Shown in pieces: positions 1 through 8,895 of a DNA stretch of 48,732 nt. The translations under genes were made by a program, and so were the position numbers. The stretch is from Variovorax sp. E3 (GTDB lineage: Bacteria; Pseudomonadota; Gammaproteobacteria; Burkholderiales; Burkholderiaceae_C): positions 1 to 48,732 of the forward strand of contig NZ_MOWM01000046.1 in the NCBI RefSeq assembly GCF_016082275.1. The letters are read 5' to 3'. How positions within the stretch are numbered: position 1 is the first letter of the stretch; each line of letters opens with the position of its first letter. The notes beneath the pieces are model-generated. The model was not told the origin of the DNA. It ran no database searches and was given only the letters and a program-made list of their open reading frames with translations.

Positions 1-845
1 GCGCTCGGGTCGAGCAGGCCGACGAACACGCGGCCGGCGCCCGCATGCAACGCGGCCGAGCCCGCGAGCAGCGCGGCGCCCGCCATGCCTGTAGCGCCGC
101 CGATCACCGCGACATCGCCGTAGCTGCCCTTGTGCGATGCGTGGGCGCGCGGCTGGGTTGGTGGTGCGCCCGCGAGCCGCGCCGCCGGTGGGTCGGTGAT
201 GGCGCCGCAGCCCAGGTCGTCGAACCAGACGGTGCCCGCCGCGTCGCGTCCTTGCGCGGTGAACAGGCCGGGCTTCAGGGTGAGAAAGGTGATGCAGTGG
301 CGCGCGGCAGCTTGCGCATGACCGACGCTCTTCGGCAGCACGCCGGTGTCCGCGTTCAACCCGGACGGCACATCAACGCTCAGCGCCGGCTGCGCGCTCG
401 CATGCATCTGCCGCAGCCAATCGGCCATCGTGCCTTCGGGCGGTCGCGTGGAGCCGATGCCCAGCAGCGCGTCGATGGCCAGTTCGTAAGCCGTCGGCGG
501 GCTCGACGCAAAGGTGGCGCCCGCGTCACGGGCACGCTGCAGCGATGCCTTGGCATCGGGCGGCAGACGCCCCTCGTCCCCGATGAATGTCACGACGGGG
601 AAGAACCCCCGGTGCCGCAATTGCGCCGCCGCCTCGAAGCCGTCGCCGCCGTTGTTGCCCGGCCCGCACGCGACCCAGATCGTTCGCGCGTGCGGCGCGA
701 CGGCCATGGCGAGCCGCGCGACCGCGAGGCCGGCGCGTTGCATCAGCGTGTGGGCGGGCAGGGCGGCCGCGGCCACCTGCTCGATGCGGCGCGTGGCGGC
801 GATGTCGAACAGATCGGCGGCGGTGGCGGACGTGATGCGGTGCAT
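1..845 (-). CDS. nnr: Bifunctional NAD(P)H-hydrate epimerase / ADP-dependent NAD(P)HX dehydratase, 3' part outside window
   Basis: Repairs hydrated NADH/NADPH: the N-terminal domain epimerises R/S-NAD(P)HX and the C-terminal domain dehydrates S-NAD(P)HX using ADP. Translating the minus strand from ATG at 845 gives an open frame to the window edge with no stop, about 281 residues. The start MHRITSATAADLFDIAATRR and the motif ACGPGNNGGDGFEAA (about residues 60-75) are the YjeF N-terminal signature. Residues from about 235 (SHKGSYGDVAVIGGATGMAG) begin the dehydratase domain. The rest of that domain lies outside the window. Start choice: this ATG gives the canonical N-terminus; an ATG seven bases upstream is in another frame. 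It is divergent from the next gene with only 37 bases between them. Confidence 0.88.
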   Translation of the reverse strand, partial: MHRITSATAADLFDIAATRRIEQVAAAALPAHTLMQRAGLAVARLAMAVAPHARTIWVACGPGNNGGDGFEAAAQLRHRGFFPVVTFIGDEGRLPPDAKASLQRARDAGATFASSPPTAYELAIDALLGIGSTRPPEGTMADWLRQMHASAQPALSVDVPSGLNADTGVLPKSVGHAQAAARHCITFLTLKPGLFTAQGRDAAGTVWFDDLGCGAITDPPAARLAGAPPTQPRAHASHKGSYGDVAVIGGATGMAGAALLAGSAALHAGAGRVFVGLLDPS

Positions 846-882
846 CGATCCATTGTGCCGCCGCGCCTCCTATCATCGAGCG

Positions 883-1311
883 ATGACGCTCAAGACCCTT
901 GGTTGGCTGCTGGTCCTGCTGCTGGCGTGGTTCGCCGGCTTTTTCGGCATGGCGCTCGCCCTGCTTGCGGGCGCTGCCTGGGCATTCGGCTGGCTGGCGG
1001 TGGTGTGGGGGTTGTTCCTGCTGGGCGTGACCTTGCGCCGCGTGCCGCTGCGCGATGTCGCCTGGGCGCTGGGCGTGGGCTGCGGCTTCGGTGTGATGCG
1101 CTGGCTGGACGTGCCCGCGACGGACGGTTCGGGCGCGATGCAGTGGCTGTTGCTGGGCGCCGACCTGTTGTGCCTGGCTTTCTTCGTGCTGATTGCGCCG
1201 GCCGTCCTGGCATGGATCGCCGGCAAGTGGATGCCGCCGCCCAAGCCCGAATTGCCGGCGGAAAAGCCCGCCAGCCCGGAGCGCCTGCGCCGATGGGGTC
1301 CTAGAGACTGA
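883..1311 (+). CDS. Small hypothetical inner-membrane protein (142 aa)
   Basis: Unrecognised protein. It begins MTLKTLGWLLVLLLAWFAGF and has about four hydrophobic segments (roughly residues 5-40, 43-53, 62-78 and 87-112). A proline-rich, charged tail follows (PPPKPELPAEKPASPERL), probably cytoplasmic. The ATG just downstream of the divergent nnr promoter region is preferred over upstream in-frame starts, because those would run antisense through nnr. Its stop overlaps the dadA stop on the other strand by 11 bases, so the two genes converge. No catalytic motif is visible, and function cannot be assigned. Confidence 0.6.
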   Translation: MTLKTLGWLLVLLLAWFAGFFGMALALLAGAAWAFGWLAVVWGLFLLGVTLRRVPLRDVAWALGVGCGFGVMRWLDVPATDGSGAMQWLLLGADLLCLAFFVLIAPAVLAWIAGKWMPPPKPELPAEKPASPERLRRWGPRD

Positions 1312-2554
1312 GCCGTTCGACCCCGAGTCCTTCGAGGTCGACCCCCGGGTCCTGACCCGCGATCAGGTCGCCCAGCACCCGCGCGCTGCCGCACGACAGC
1401 GCCCAACCGCTCGAGCCGTGGCCGAGGTTGAGCCACACGCCCGGGATACCGCTGGCGCCCAGCACGGGCGGGCCGTCCGGCAGCATCGGCCGGGCGCCTT
1501 TCCATTGCTGCACGCCGGACTGCAGCGTGGCTGCGCCCGGAAACCAGTCGTGCAGCACCTTGTAGAGCATTTGCACGGCGGCCGGGCTCATCGCGTCCAG
1601 CGAGCCGCCGATCTCGGCGCTGCCGGCCACGCGCACGCGCTGGCCCAGGCGGGAAATGGCGACCTTGTAGCGCTCGTCCATCACCGCGCTGCGCGGCGCA
1701 TTGAGCGGCTCGCGCACCGGTGCGCTGACCGAGTGGCCGTAGATCGGCGCCATCGGAATGCGAAGGCCCAGCGGGCGCAGCAGTGAGGCCGAGGCCAGGC
1801 CGGCGCACACCACGATGGCGTCGTAGCGCACGGGGTCCGAGCCGCTGGCCAGCGACAGCGAGGTGGGGGCCGCGCGGCTCAGCGGCGCGATGTCGCAGTT
1901 GAAATGAAACTGCGCGCCCAGCGACTCAGCCTCCCACTTGAGCAGCAGCGCGAACTGGCGGCAGTTGGCCACTTCGTCTTCCGGCAGGTGGATGGCGCCC
2001 ACCAGCGGGGTGTCGGGGTTGAGGGCGGGTTCGATCAGCCGGGCCTCGTCGGCATCGACTTCCTTGAAGACGCTGCCGGCCGCGCGCAGCACGTCGAGCC
2101 CGGGCTGGATCAGTTTCTTTTCGCGCTTGGAGCGCAGCAGCACGAGGTAGCCGTCGCTGCGCTCGTAGCTGAGCTCGCGCGCCTCGGTCACTTCGTGCAA
2201 CCGGGTGCGGCTGTAGAAGGCCAGGCGCTGCATGCGCGCGCGGTTGGCAAGGTAGGTCTCGAGCTTGCAGGCCTTCTGCCAGCGCGACATCCAGCTGATG
2301 TCGCGCGAGCTCAGCGGCCAGCGCAGCTTGATGGCGCCCTGCGACGACAGCAGCGAGCGCAGCACCTTGCCGCGCATGCCGGGTGCGGCCCAGGGCGTGA
2401 CGTATCCGGGGGCGACCACGCCTGCGTTGGCGAAGCTGGCTTCTTCCGCGGCGGCGCCTCGGCGCTCGAATACGGTCACTTCATGGCCGTCGGAAACCAG
2501 TTCCCAGGCGGTGGTGACGCCGATGATGCCGGCGCCCACGATCGCGATTTTCAT
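1301..2554 (-). CDS. dadA: D-amino acid dehydrogenase (FAD-dependent, small subunit type)
   Basis: Oxidatively deaminates D-amino acids (typically D-alanine) at the inner membrane, passing electrons to the respiratory chain. The protein is 417 aa, normal for DadA. It begins MKIAIVGAGIIGVTTAWEL, the dinucleotide-binding fold (GxGxxG at residues 7-12) for FAD. A C-terminal GHGSSGWALSCGSARVLGDLI segment is the second conserved DAO-family block. The ATG at 2554 puts the Rossmann motif at the N-terminus; an upstream extension of 43 residues has no family character. It lies 53 bases downstream of an amidase in the same direction, which suggests a nitrogen-scavenging pair. Confidence 0.9.
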   Translation of the reverse strand: MKIAIVGAGIIGVTTAWELVSDGHEVTVFERRGAAAEEASFANAGVVAPGYVTPWAAPGMRGKVLRSLLSSQGAIKLRWPLSSRDISWMSRWQKACKLETYLANRARMQRLAFYSRTRLHEVTEARELSYERSDGYLVLLRSKREKKLIQPGLDVLRAAGSVFKEVDADEARLIEPALNPDTPLVGAIHLPEDEVANCRQFALLLKWEAESLGAQFHFNCDIAPLSRAAPTSLSLASGSDPVRYDAIVVCAGLASASLLRPLGLRIPMAPIYGHSVSAPVREPLNAPRSAVMDERYKVAISRLGQRVRVAGSAEIGGSLDAMSPAAVQMLYKVLHDWFPGAATLQSGVQQWKGARPMLPDGPPVLGASGIPGVWLNLGHGSSGWALSCGSARVLGDLIAGQDPGVDLEGLGVERLSL

Positions 2555-2606
2555 TGAATGTTCTAGATAAGAGAAACGGCTGACGCCCTGAGTATGGGCG
2601 AAGCCA

Positions 2607-2623
2607 GCTATTGATTCTGTAGC
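2607..2623. repeat. 17-nt AT-rich imperfect palindrome, copy 1 (amidase stop codon)
   Basis: GCTATTGATTCTGTAGC on the plus strand, with inverted arms GCTAT/GTAGC. It contains the TAG stop of the minus-strand amidase. It shares length and arm pattern with copies at 9153-9169 and 18889-18905. It stands out as AT-rich within GC-rich surroundings. Confidence 0.55.
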
Positions 2624-3933
2624 GTGCGCTCGGTTTGCAGGGCCACTGCGAGCACGGCGTCGTCGTGCAGCGCGGCATGCCACAGCATGAGGCCGACCGG
2701 CAGCTCGCCCGGCGCGTGGCAGGGCAGGGAAATGGCGCAGCCGTCGAGCATGTTGACGATCGACGGATTGCGCAGCAGCAGCCCGTTGACGCGGAAAAAT
2801 TCGTCGTCGCGTTCTGCCCCTGGCGCAACGCTGGCGATGGGCGGCGCGGTGATCGGCACGGTGGGCGACAGCACGGCGTCGAACGGCGCCAGCGCGGTTT
2901 CGACGCGGGCGATCCAGTCGCGGCGGGCGTGGATCAGGTCGATGTATTCATGCGCCTTCATGCCGGCGCCGCGCAGGATGCGCTGAACCACGCGCGGGTC
3001 GTAGCCGGCGCCGCTGCGCTCCAGCAGCAGCCGGTGCCAGGCGTGCGACTCGGCGGCCGAAAAGCCGCCGGTGGCGTTGATGGTCGCCAGCTCGGCCAGT
3101 TCGGGCAGCGCGATCTCCTGGATGCGGGCGCCGGCGGCGCGAAGCGCCTTCAGCGAACGCTCGAAGGCGGTTGCGACGGCGGGCTCGAGGTCGTCGAGGA
3201 ACACGTTCTTCACCACGGCGATCCGGTAGGCCGCCAGCGGAGCGTTGCCCGCCGTGACGCGCCGCGCGGCAAGGATTTCGTGGGCGGTGATGGCGTCGCG
3301 CACCGAGCGCGTCATGGCGCAGACCGTGTCGAGCGTGGTCGAGAGCGGCAGCGCCCCGTCGGCCGGCGTGAGGCGGGCGGTGTTCTTGAAGCCGACGATG
3401 CCGTTCAGCGCCGCCGGAATGCGGATGGAGCCGCCGGTGTCGGAGCCCAGGCCGATGAAAGCGGCCCCGCTGGCCACCGAGATGGCGGCACCCGACGACG
3501 AGCCGCCCGGAATGCGCGGCGTGGCGGCGTCGCTCACGTTGGCCGGCGTGCCGTGGTGCGGGTTGACGCCGACGCCCGAGAAGGCGAACTCCGTCATGTT
3601 GGTGCGGCCCGTCAGCACGCCGCCCGCGGCGCGAAGGCGCGCGACGGCAAGGGCGTCGGCCCTGGCGGCCGGCGCATGGGACAGCACGACCGATCCGGCC
3701 GGCGTGGGCTGGCCCGCGACGTCGAACAGGTCCTTGGCGGTGAAGGCGAGGCCGGAAAGCCGGCTTTCGGGGGCGGCGCCGGCGACGGCCTGGCGGGCCT
3801 CGTCGAACATGGTGCGGGTGAAAACGTGGGTGCAGGCCGGAGACTGGGCGATGCCGATGGCGTGCTCCAACTCGGTGCGCGCGTCGCGGCCGCCAGCCAG
3901 AAGAGCGAGACGGGCGGCGTGGAGGTCGTTCAT
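2608..3933 (-). CDS. Amidase signature family amidohydrolase (441 aa)
   Basis: Hydrolyses a carboxamide using the Ser-cisSer-Lys triad of the amidase signature family. Visible residues are Lys67 in GLAFTAKDLFDV, the Ser/Gly-rich loop PGGSSSGAA (about 142-150) carrying the cis-Ser, and the nucleophile Ser169 in GSDTGGSIRIPA. Length fits stand-alone amidases such as the AtzF/indole-acetamide hydrolase group. It is unlikely to be GatA, because gatB/gatC are absent and the C-terminal half is short. The substrate cannot be told. The ATG at 3933 gives a plausible start. The last codons and stop fall inside a 17-nt palindromic repeat, so the C-terminal residues LQNQ are repeat-encoded. dadA follows in the same direction. 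Confidence 0.85.
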   Translation of the reverse strand: MNDLHAARLALLAGGRDARTELEHAIGIAQSPACTHVFTRTMFDEARQAVAGAAPESRLSGLAFTAKDLFDVAGQPTPAGSVVLSHAPAARADALAVARLRAAGGVLTGRTNMTEFAFSGVGVNPHHGTPANVSDAATPRIPGGSSSGAAISVASGAAFIGLGSDTGGSIRIPAALNGIVGFKNTARLTPADGALPLSTTLDTVCAMTRSVRDAITAHEILAARRVTAGNAPLAAYRIAVVKNVFLDDLEPAVATAFERSLKALRAAGARIQEIALPELAELATINATGGFSAAESHAWHRLLLERSGAGYDPRVVQRILRGAGMKAHEYIDLIHARRDWIARVETALAPFDAVLSPTVPITAPPIASVAPGAERDDEFFRVNGLLLRNPSIVNMLDGCAISLPCHAPGELPVGLMLWHAALHDDAVLAVALQTERTLQNQ

Positions 3934-3991
3934 GGGTGGGCTGCTGTGCCGCGCGGGCGGCTCGGGTTCGGGGGGAAGGGGGTCACGGCCG

Positions 3992-4000
3992 TGCTATACT
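3992..4000 (+). promoter_or_regulatory. Extended -10 promoter for rpsB
   Basis: TGCTATACT is an extended -10 element (TGn plus TATACT) with no good -35 upstream. A start about 6-8 bases downstream would give a leader of roughly 135 nt before the rpsB ATG, containing a small CTCTT-CAA-AAGAG hairpin near 4086-4098. A long leader suits the known S2 autoregulation of rpsB in other proteobacteria, but no specific S2-binding structure is claimed. Confidence 0.55.
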
Positions 4001-4143
4001 CTTTGGGTTTCGCTGGTCGAGCGACGGCTCCCGTTGCATCCAGCCAAACACATCCGCAAACCGGCCCAATCAAGGTGTTGTGACTCTCTTCAAAAGAGCG
4101 CAAAACGGGCTGGATTTTAGACCCAACCTTTGGAGTTAATTCA

Positions 4144-4899
4144 ATGTCTACCACCATGCGCGAAATGCTGGAAGCCGGTGTCCACTTCGGTCACCAAACC
4201 CGCTTCTGGAACCCCAAGATGGCTCCGTTCATCTTCGGTCACCGCAACAAGATCCACATCATCAACCTGGAAAAGTCGCTCCCGATGTTCCAGGACGCGA
4301 TGAAGTACGCCAAGCAACTCACGGCCAACCGCGGCACGATCCTGATGGTCGGCACGAAGCGCCAGGCCCGTGAAATCGTGGCGGCTGAAGCTCGCCGCGC
4401 CGGCGTGCCTTTCGTCGACACCCGCTGGCTGGGCGGCATGCTGACCAACTTCAAGACCGTCAAGACCTCGATCAAGCGTCTGAAGGACATGAAGGCCCAG
4501 CAAGAAGCCGGCCTCGACAGCCTGAGCAAGAAAGAGCAGCTCACGTTCTCGCGCGAAATCGCGAAGCTCGAGAAGGACATCGGCGGCATTCAGGACATGG
4601 CTGCGCTGCCGGACGCGATCTTCGTGATCGACGTGGGCTTCCACAAGATCGCCGTTGCCGAAGCCAAGAAGCTGGGCATTCCGCTGATTGGCGTGGTTGA
4701 CTCCAACCACTCGCCCGAAGGCATCGACTACGTGATCCCCGGCAACGACGACTCGTCGAAGGCCGTCACGCTGTACGCACGCGGCATCGCCGACGCCATC
4801 ATCGAAGGCCGCAACAGCGCCGGCGGTGACGTGGTCAAGGCCGTGGCCGAAGGTGGCAGCGACGAATTCGTCGAAGTCGAAGAAGGCGCTTCGGCCTGA
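4144..4899 (+). CDS. rpsB: 30S ribosomal protein S2
   Basis: Small-subunit protein S2, which binds late in 30S assembly and helps recruit S1. The 251-aa sequence begins [20 protein letters not shown] and contains the S2 hallmarks [27 protein letters not shown] and the PDAIFVIDV stretch. A GGAG ribosome-binding site precedes the ATG. It heads the translation/envelope operon, followed by tsf after an attenuator-like terminator, the usual bacterial order. Confidence 0.99.
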   Translation: MSTTMREMLEAGVHFGHQTRFWNPKMAPFIFGHRNKIHIINLEKSLPMFQDAMKYAKQLTANRGTILMVGTKRQAREIVAAEARRAGVPFVDTRWLGGMLTNFKTVKTSIKRLKDMKAQQEAGLDSLSKKEQLTFSREIAKLEKDIGGIQDMAALPDAIFVIDVGFHKIAVAEAKKLGIPLIGVVDSNHSPEGIDYVIPGNDDSSKAVTLYARGIADAIIEGRNSAGGDVVKAVAEGGSDEFVEVEEGASA

Positions 4900-4922
4900 T
4901 TGGCGCGCTCGCGAGCCTGAAG

Positions 4923-4947
4923 AAGGGGCTTTGGTGCCCCTTTTTTT
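4923..4947 (+). terminator. Intrinsic terminator/attenuator between rpsB and tsf
   Basis: GGGGC-TTTGGT-GCCCC stem flanked by AA/TT pairs and followed by seven T residues. It sits in the 80-base rpsB-tsf gap, so it probably lowers tsf transcription relative to rpsB rather than ending the operon. No obvious strong promoter is seen between it and tsf. Confidence 0.8.
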
Positions 4948-4979
4948 AACCTGATTTTTGAATTCACGGAGATACAACA

Positions 4980-5903
4980 ATGGCTGCAATCACCGCAAGC
5001 ATGGTCGGCGAACTGCGCGCAAAGACCGACGCGCCGATGATGGAATGCAAGAAGGCCCTGACCGAGGCCGACGGCAACATGGAAAAGGCCGAAGAGCTGC
5101 TGCGCATCAAGCTCGGCAACAAGGCTGGCAAGGCATCGGGCCGCATCACCGCTGAAGGCGTGGTCACGGCTTTTGTCGACGGCGCTGCCGGCGGCATGAT
5201 CGAAATCAACTGCGAAACCGACTTCGTCACCAAGAACGACAGCTTCCTGGCCATGGCCAACGCTGCCGCGATGCTGGTCGCCAAGCACAACCCCGCGGAC
5301 ATCGCCGCGCTGGGCGCGCTGGCCTATGAGCAGGACGGTTTCGGCCCCACGCTCGAAGACGTGCGCAAGGGCCTGATCGGCAAGATCGGCGAGAACATGA
5401 GCTTCCGCCGCTTCAAGCACTTCAACGGCAACGGCAAGCTGGCTTCGTACCTGCACGGCACGCGCATCGGCGTGATGGTCGAGTTCGAAGGCGACGACAC
5501 GTCGGCCAAGGACGTGGCAATGCACATCGCCGCCATGAAGCCGGTCGCCATCCAGGCGTCGGACGTGCCTGCCGAACTGATCGAAAAAGAGCGCGCGGTG
5601 GCTGCCGGCAAGGCGGAAGAAGACCGCAAGACGGCCGAAGCCGAAGGCAAGAAGCCGCAGCCGGCCGACATCGTTGCCAAGCGCATCGAAGGCGGCGTGC
5701 AGAAGTACCTCAAGGAAGTCTCGCTGCACAACCAGCCGTTCGTGAAGAACGACAAGCAGACCGTCGAGCAGATGCTCAAGGCCGCCGACACCTCGATCAA
5801 GGGTTTCACCCTGTACGTGGTCGGCGAAGGCATCGAGAAGAAGGTCGACGACTTCGCTGCCGAAGTGGCCGCGCAAGTTGCCGCTGCCAAGGCTGCTGCC
5901 TGA
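4980..5903 (+). CDS. tsf: Elongation factor Ts
   Basis: Guanine-nucleotide exchange factor that recycles EF-Tu. The 307-aa protein has the N-terminal UBA-like domain ([27 protein letters not shown]), the first EF-Ts signature, and [11 protein letters not shown] at about residues 78-88, the second signature with the TDFV motif. A two-part dimerisation/core region follows. Length is slightly above that of E. coli (283 aa) because of a charged insert near residues 204-228 ([18 protein letters not shown]). A GGAG site precedes the ATG. Confidence 0.98.
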   Translation: MAAITASMVGELRAKTDAPMMECKKALTEADGNMEKAEELLRIKLGNKAGKASGRITAEGVVTAFVDGAAGGMIEINCETDFVTKNDSFLAMANAAAMLVAKHNPADIAALGALAYEQDGFGPTLEDVRKGLIGKIGENMSFRRFKHFNGNGKLASYLHGTRIGVMVEFEGDDTSAKDVAMHIAAMKPVAIQASDVPAELIEKERAVAAGKAEEDRKTAEAEGKKPQPADIVAKRIEGGVQKYLKEVSLHNQPFVKNDKQTVEQMLKAADTSIKGFTLYVVGEGIEKKVDDFAAEVAAQVAAAKAAA

Positions 5904-5918
5904 TCCAGCCGCCACACA

Positions 5919-5952
5919 AGCGGCGGTGCGCGAACGCGTGCCGCCGCTTTTT
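5919..5952 (+). terminator. Intrinsic terminator after tsf
   Basis: Inverted arms AGCGGCGG and CCGCCGCT, with an inner TGCGCG/CGCGTG extension, followed by five T residues. It separates rpsB-tsf from pyrH. pyrH may have its own promoter in the remaining roughly 45 bases. Confidence 0.8.
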
Positions 5953-5999
5953 CACCGCTACGTTTTACACTCGCCCCCGCCAACTCAAGGAAATTGCCC

Positions 6000-6722
6000 A
6001 TGTCTGATCCCCGCCCAGCCCACAAGCGAATCTTGTTGAAGCTGTCGGGAGAGGCGCTGATGGGTGACGACGCCTTCGGCATCAACCGCGCCACCATCGT
6101 CCGCATGGTCGAGGAGATCGCGGAGGTGGTGAACATGGGCGTCGAGGTGGCGGTGGTCATCGGTGGCGGCAACATCTTCCGCGGCGTCGCGGGAGGTTCT
6201 GTCGGCATGGATCGCGCCACGGCCGACTACATGGGCATGCTGGCCACCGTGATGAACGCGCTGGCGCTGGCCGACACCATGAACAAGCAGGGCCTGGTGG
6301 CCCGCGTCATGTCCGCCATCGCCATCGAGCAGGTGGTCGAGCCCTATGTGCGTCCCAAGGCCTTGCAGTACCTCGAAGAGGGCAAGGTCGTGGTGTTCGC
6401 CGCCGGCACCGGCAACCCGTTCTTCACCACCGACACGGCCGCCGCGCTGCGCGGTGCCGAAATCGGCGCCGAGCTGGTGCTCAAGGCGACCAAGGTCGAC
6501 GGCGTGTACAGCGCCGACCCCAAGACCGACCCCCATGCAACGCGCTACGCCACGCTGACTTTCGACGAGGCGATTGCGCAAAATCTCGGCATCATGGACG
6601 CCACGGCCTTTGCGCTGTGCCGCGACCAAAAGCTGCCGATCAAGGTGTTCTCGATCCTCAAGAACGGTGCGTTCCGACGCGTCGTGATGGGCGAGGACGA
6701 GGGCACGCTGGTGCATGCCTAG
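6000..6722 (+). CDS. pyrH: UMP kinase
   Basis: Phosphorylates UMP to UDP in the cytoplasm, the first committed step towards UTP and CTP. The 240-aa amino-acid-kinase fold protein shows KLSGEALMG (about residues 14-22, phosphate binding), the glycine-rich loop [10 protein letters not shown], and [15 protein letters not shown] near the nucleotide site. The ATG at 6000, with AAGGAAA upstream, is preferred to the in-frame TTG six bases earlier. frr follows after 11 bases. Confidence 0.98.
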   Translation: MSDPRPAHKRILLKLSGEALMGDDAFGINRATIVRMVEEIAEVVNMGVEVAVVIGGGNIFRGVAGGSVGMDRATADYMGMLATVMNALALADTMNKQGLVARVMSAIAIEQVVEPYVRPKALQYLEEGKVVVFAAGTGNPFFTTDTAAALRGAEIGAELVLKATKVDGVYSADPKTDPHATRYATLTFDEAIAQNLGIMDATAFALCRDQKLPIKVFSILKNGAFRRVVMGEDEGTLVHA

Positions 6723-6733
6723 GAGTATTTGAG

Positions 6734-7294
6734 ATGACCATTGCAGACATCCGCAGTGCGACCGACGCGAAGATGAATCAGTCGCTCGCCGCATTCCAGA
6801 ACAACCTCACCAAGATCCGCACGGGCCGTGCCAATTCGGCGCTGCTCGACTCGATCCACGTCGAGTACTACGGCTCGCAGGTGCCGCTCAGCCAGGTGGC
6901 CAACGTGTCGGTGCTCGACTCGCGCACCATCAGCGTCCAGCCCTGGGAAAAGGGCATGGGCGCCAAGATCGAGAAAGCCATCCGCGAAAGCGACCTGGGC
7001 CTGAACCCGGCCTCGATGGGCGACCTGATCCGCGTGCCGCTGCCCGCCATGAGCGAAGAGCGCCGCAAGGAAATGACCAAGCTGGTGCGCAACGAAGGCG
7101 AAACCGCCAAGATCGCCACGCGCAACCTGCGCCGTGACGCGAACGAGTCGGTCAAGAAGCTGGTCAAGGACAAGCTGGCGTCGGAAGACGACCAGAAGCG
7201 CGCCGAAGCCGACATCCAGAAGGTCACCGACCGCCATATCGCGGAAATCGACCGGCTGGTCGCAGCCAAGGAAGCGGAGATCATGGCCGTTTGA
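6734..7294 (+). CDS. frr: Ribosome recycling factor
   Basis: Splits post-termination ribosomes together with EF-G. The 186-aa length and the blocks [34 protein letters not shown] and the C-terminal [14 protein letters not shown] and [10 protein letters not shown] helices are typical of RRF. The stop is almost joined to the next gene: an in-frame TTG for uppS overlaps it, which suggests translational coupling. Confidence 0.98.
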   Translation: MTIADIRSATDAKMNQSLAAFQNNLTKIRTGRANSALLDSIHVEYYGSQVPLSQVANVSVLDSRTISVQPWEKGMGAKIEKAIRESDLGLNPASMGDLIRVPLPAMSEERRKEMTKLVRNEGETAKIATRNLRRDANESVKKLVKDKLASEDDQKRAEADIQKVTDRHIAEIDRLVAAKEAEIMAV

Positions 7295-7302
7295 GGCCTG
7301 CC

Positions 7303-8031
7303 ATGGCCTCGTCGACGCCGCGCATTCCCCACCACGTTGCCATCGTCATGGACGGCAATGGCCGTTGGGCGACGCGGCGTTTTCTGCCTCGCGTGGCGGG
7401 GCACAAGCAGGGCGTGGAATCGCTGCGCCGCTGCGTCAAGGCCTGCGCCGACCGCGGCGTGGGCGTGCTCACGGTGTTCGCGTTCTCGTCCGAGAACTGG
7501 AGCCGGCCCGTCGAGGAAGTCTCCGGGCTCATGGAATTGATGGTTGGCGCGCTTGCCCGCGAGGTGCCCCGGCTCTCGCGCGACGGCGTGCGGCTGCATT
7601 TCGTGGGCGAGCGCGGCGGCCTGTCGCCGAAGATGGTGCAGGGCCTGATCGGCGCCGAGACCGCCACCGCGCACAACACGCGCATGGTGCTCAACGTCTG
7701 CTTCAACTACGGCGGCCGGTGGGACATCGCGCAGGCGGCCGCCAGGCTGGCGGCGCAGGGCGAGGCCATCACCGAGGCAAGCCTGGATCGCGCCATGGCG
7801 CTGGCCCACGTACCCGACCCCGACCTGTTCATCCGTACTGGCGGCGAGCAGCGCTTGTCCAATTTCCTGCTCTGGCAGAGTGCCTATGCCGAGCTTTTCT
7901 TCAGCGACAAGCTGTGGCCGGAATTCGACGAGGCTGCGCTGGACGAGGCCATCGCCGCGTTCCAGAGCCGCGAGCGGCGCTTCGGTCAAACCTCGGCACA
8001 GGTCGCAGCCCCCCAGGGCTTGACGGCCTGA
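7303..8031 (+). CDS. uppS: Isoprenyl transferase (undecaprenyl diphosphate synthase)
   Basis: Condenses isopentenyl diphosphate onto farnesyl diphosphate to make the C55 lipid carrier for peptidoglycan and O-antigen. The 242-aa protein carries HVAIVMDGNGRWA with the catalytic Asp (about residue 17), FSSENWSRP, and the C-terminal RTGGEQRLSNFLLWQSAYAE signature. The ATG at 7303 has a GAGG six bases upstream; a TTG at 7291 overlapping the frr stop is an alternative. Confidence 0.97.
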   Translation: MASSTPRIPHHVAIVMDGNGRWATRRFLPRVAGHKQGVESLRRCVKACADRGVGVLTVFAFSSENWSRPVEEVSGLMELMVGALAREVPRLSRDGVRLHFVGERGGLSPKMVQGLIGAETATAHNTRMVLNVCFNYGGRWDIAQAAARLAAQGEAITEASLDRAMALAHVPDPDLFIRTGGEQRLSNFLLWQSAYAELFFSDKLWPEFDEAALDEAIAAFQSRERRFGQTSAQVAAPQGLTA

Positions 8032-8050
8032 CAGCCCGACAACCTCCCGC

Positions 8051-8895
8051 ATGCTCAAACAACGCATCCTCACGGCGATCGTGCTGCTCGCGATCCTGCT
8101 GCCGGCGCTGTTCTACCGAAACCACATTCCCTTCGCCTGCGTGATGCTGGTGCTGATCGGCGCCGCCGCCTGGGAGTGGGGGCGCCTGAACGGCTACGGC
8201 CAGCGGCTGTCGGTGTTCTTGGGCGTCGAGACGGTGCTGCTGTGCGCGTTGTCGTGGTGGCTGGGCCTGCTCGATCAGTCGCTGGTGCTCATGTGGACGC
8301 TGGCCGGCGCGGCCTGGGTGCTGGGCGGCGCGGCGTTGCTGCGCGTGGCGGTGCCGGGGTGGCCCCGCATTCCGCGCGGGCTGCGGCTGGTCGGCGGCCT
8401 GCTGGCGCTGTGGGTTGCTTGGCTTGCTGCCGTGCAGGCGCGCATGATCGGCATCAACTTTCTGCTCTCGATCCTCGTGCTGGTGTGGGTGGCCGACGTG
8501 TTCGCTTATTTCGCCGGCCGGGCCTCGGCCTGAAGTTCACCCGCAACAAGCTCGCGCCCGCGATCAGTCCCGGCAAGAGCTGGGAAGGTGTCTGGGGCGG
8601 GATGATCGGCGTGGTGGTGCTGGCCTTTGCCTGGGTCTGGGCCGACAAGGCGACGGGAGCGACCGTTGCCAGCCTCTACACCCGGCTTGCCGAGCGCGGC
8701 TGGTGGCTGCTGCTGCTGGGGGCCTTGTTCCTTGCCGCGATGAGCGTCGTGGGCGACCTCGTCGAATCCCTGATCAAGCGAAGCGCTGGCGCCAAGGACA
8801 GCAGCCGGCTGCTGCCGGGCCACGGCGGCGTCCTCGACCGCGTGGATGCCCTCTTGCCCGCGCTTCCCATTGCCATGATGCTCGCTTTCCTGTGA
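8051..8895 (+). CDS. cdsA: Phosphatidate cytidylyltransferase (one-base frameshift near 8524)
   Basis: Makes CDP-diacylglycerol from CTP and phosphatidate in the inner membrane. The frame from ATG 8051 reads to YFAGRA and then hits TGA at 8531. The +1-shifted frame continues with [19 protein letters not shown] and the complete CdsA signature [25 protein letters not shown]. Restoring one base (probably C in GGGCCTCGG) gives 281 aa, the family size, with about eight membrane segments. cdsA has no visible second copy here and is essential, so a sequence error is far likelier than decay. Its TGA overlaps the dxr GTG. Confidence 0.92.
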
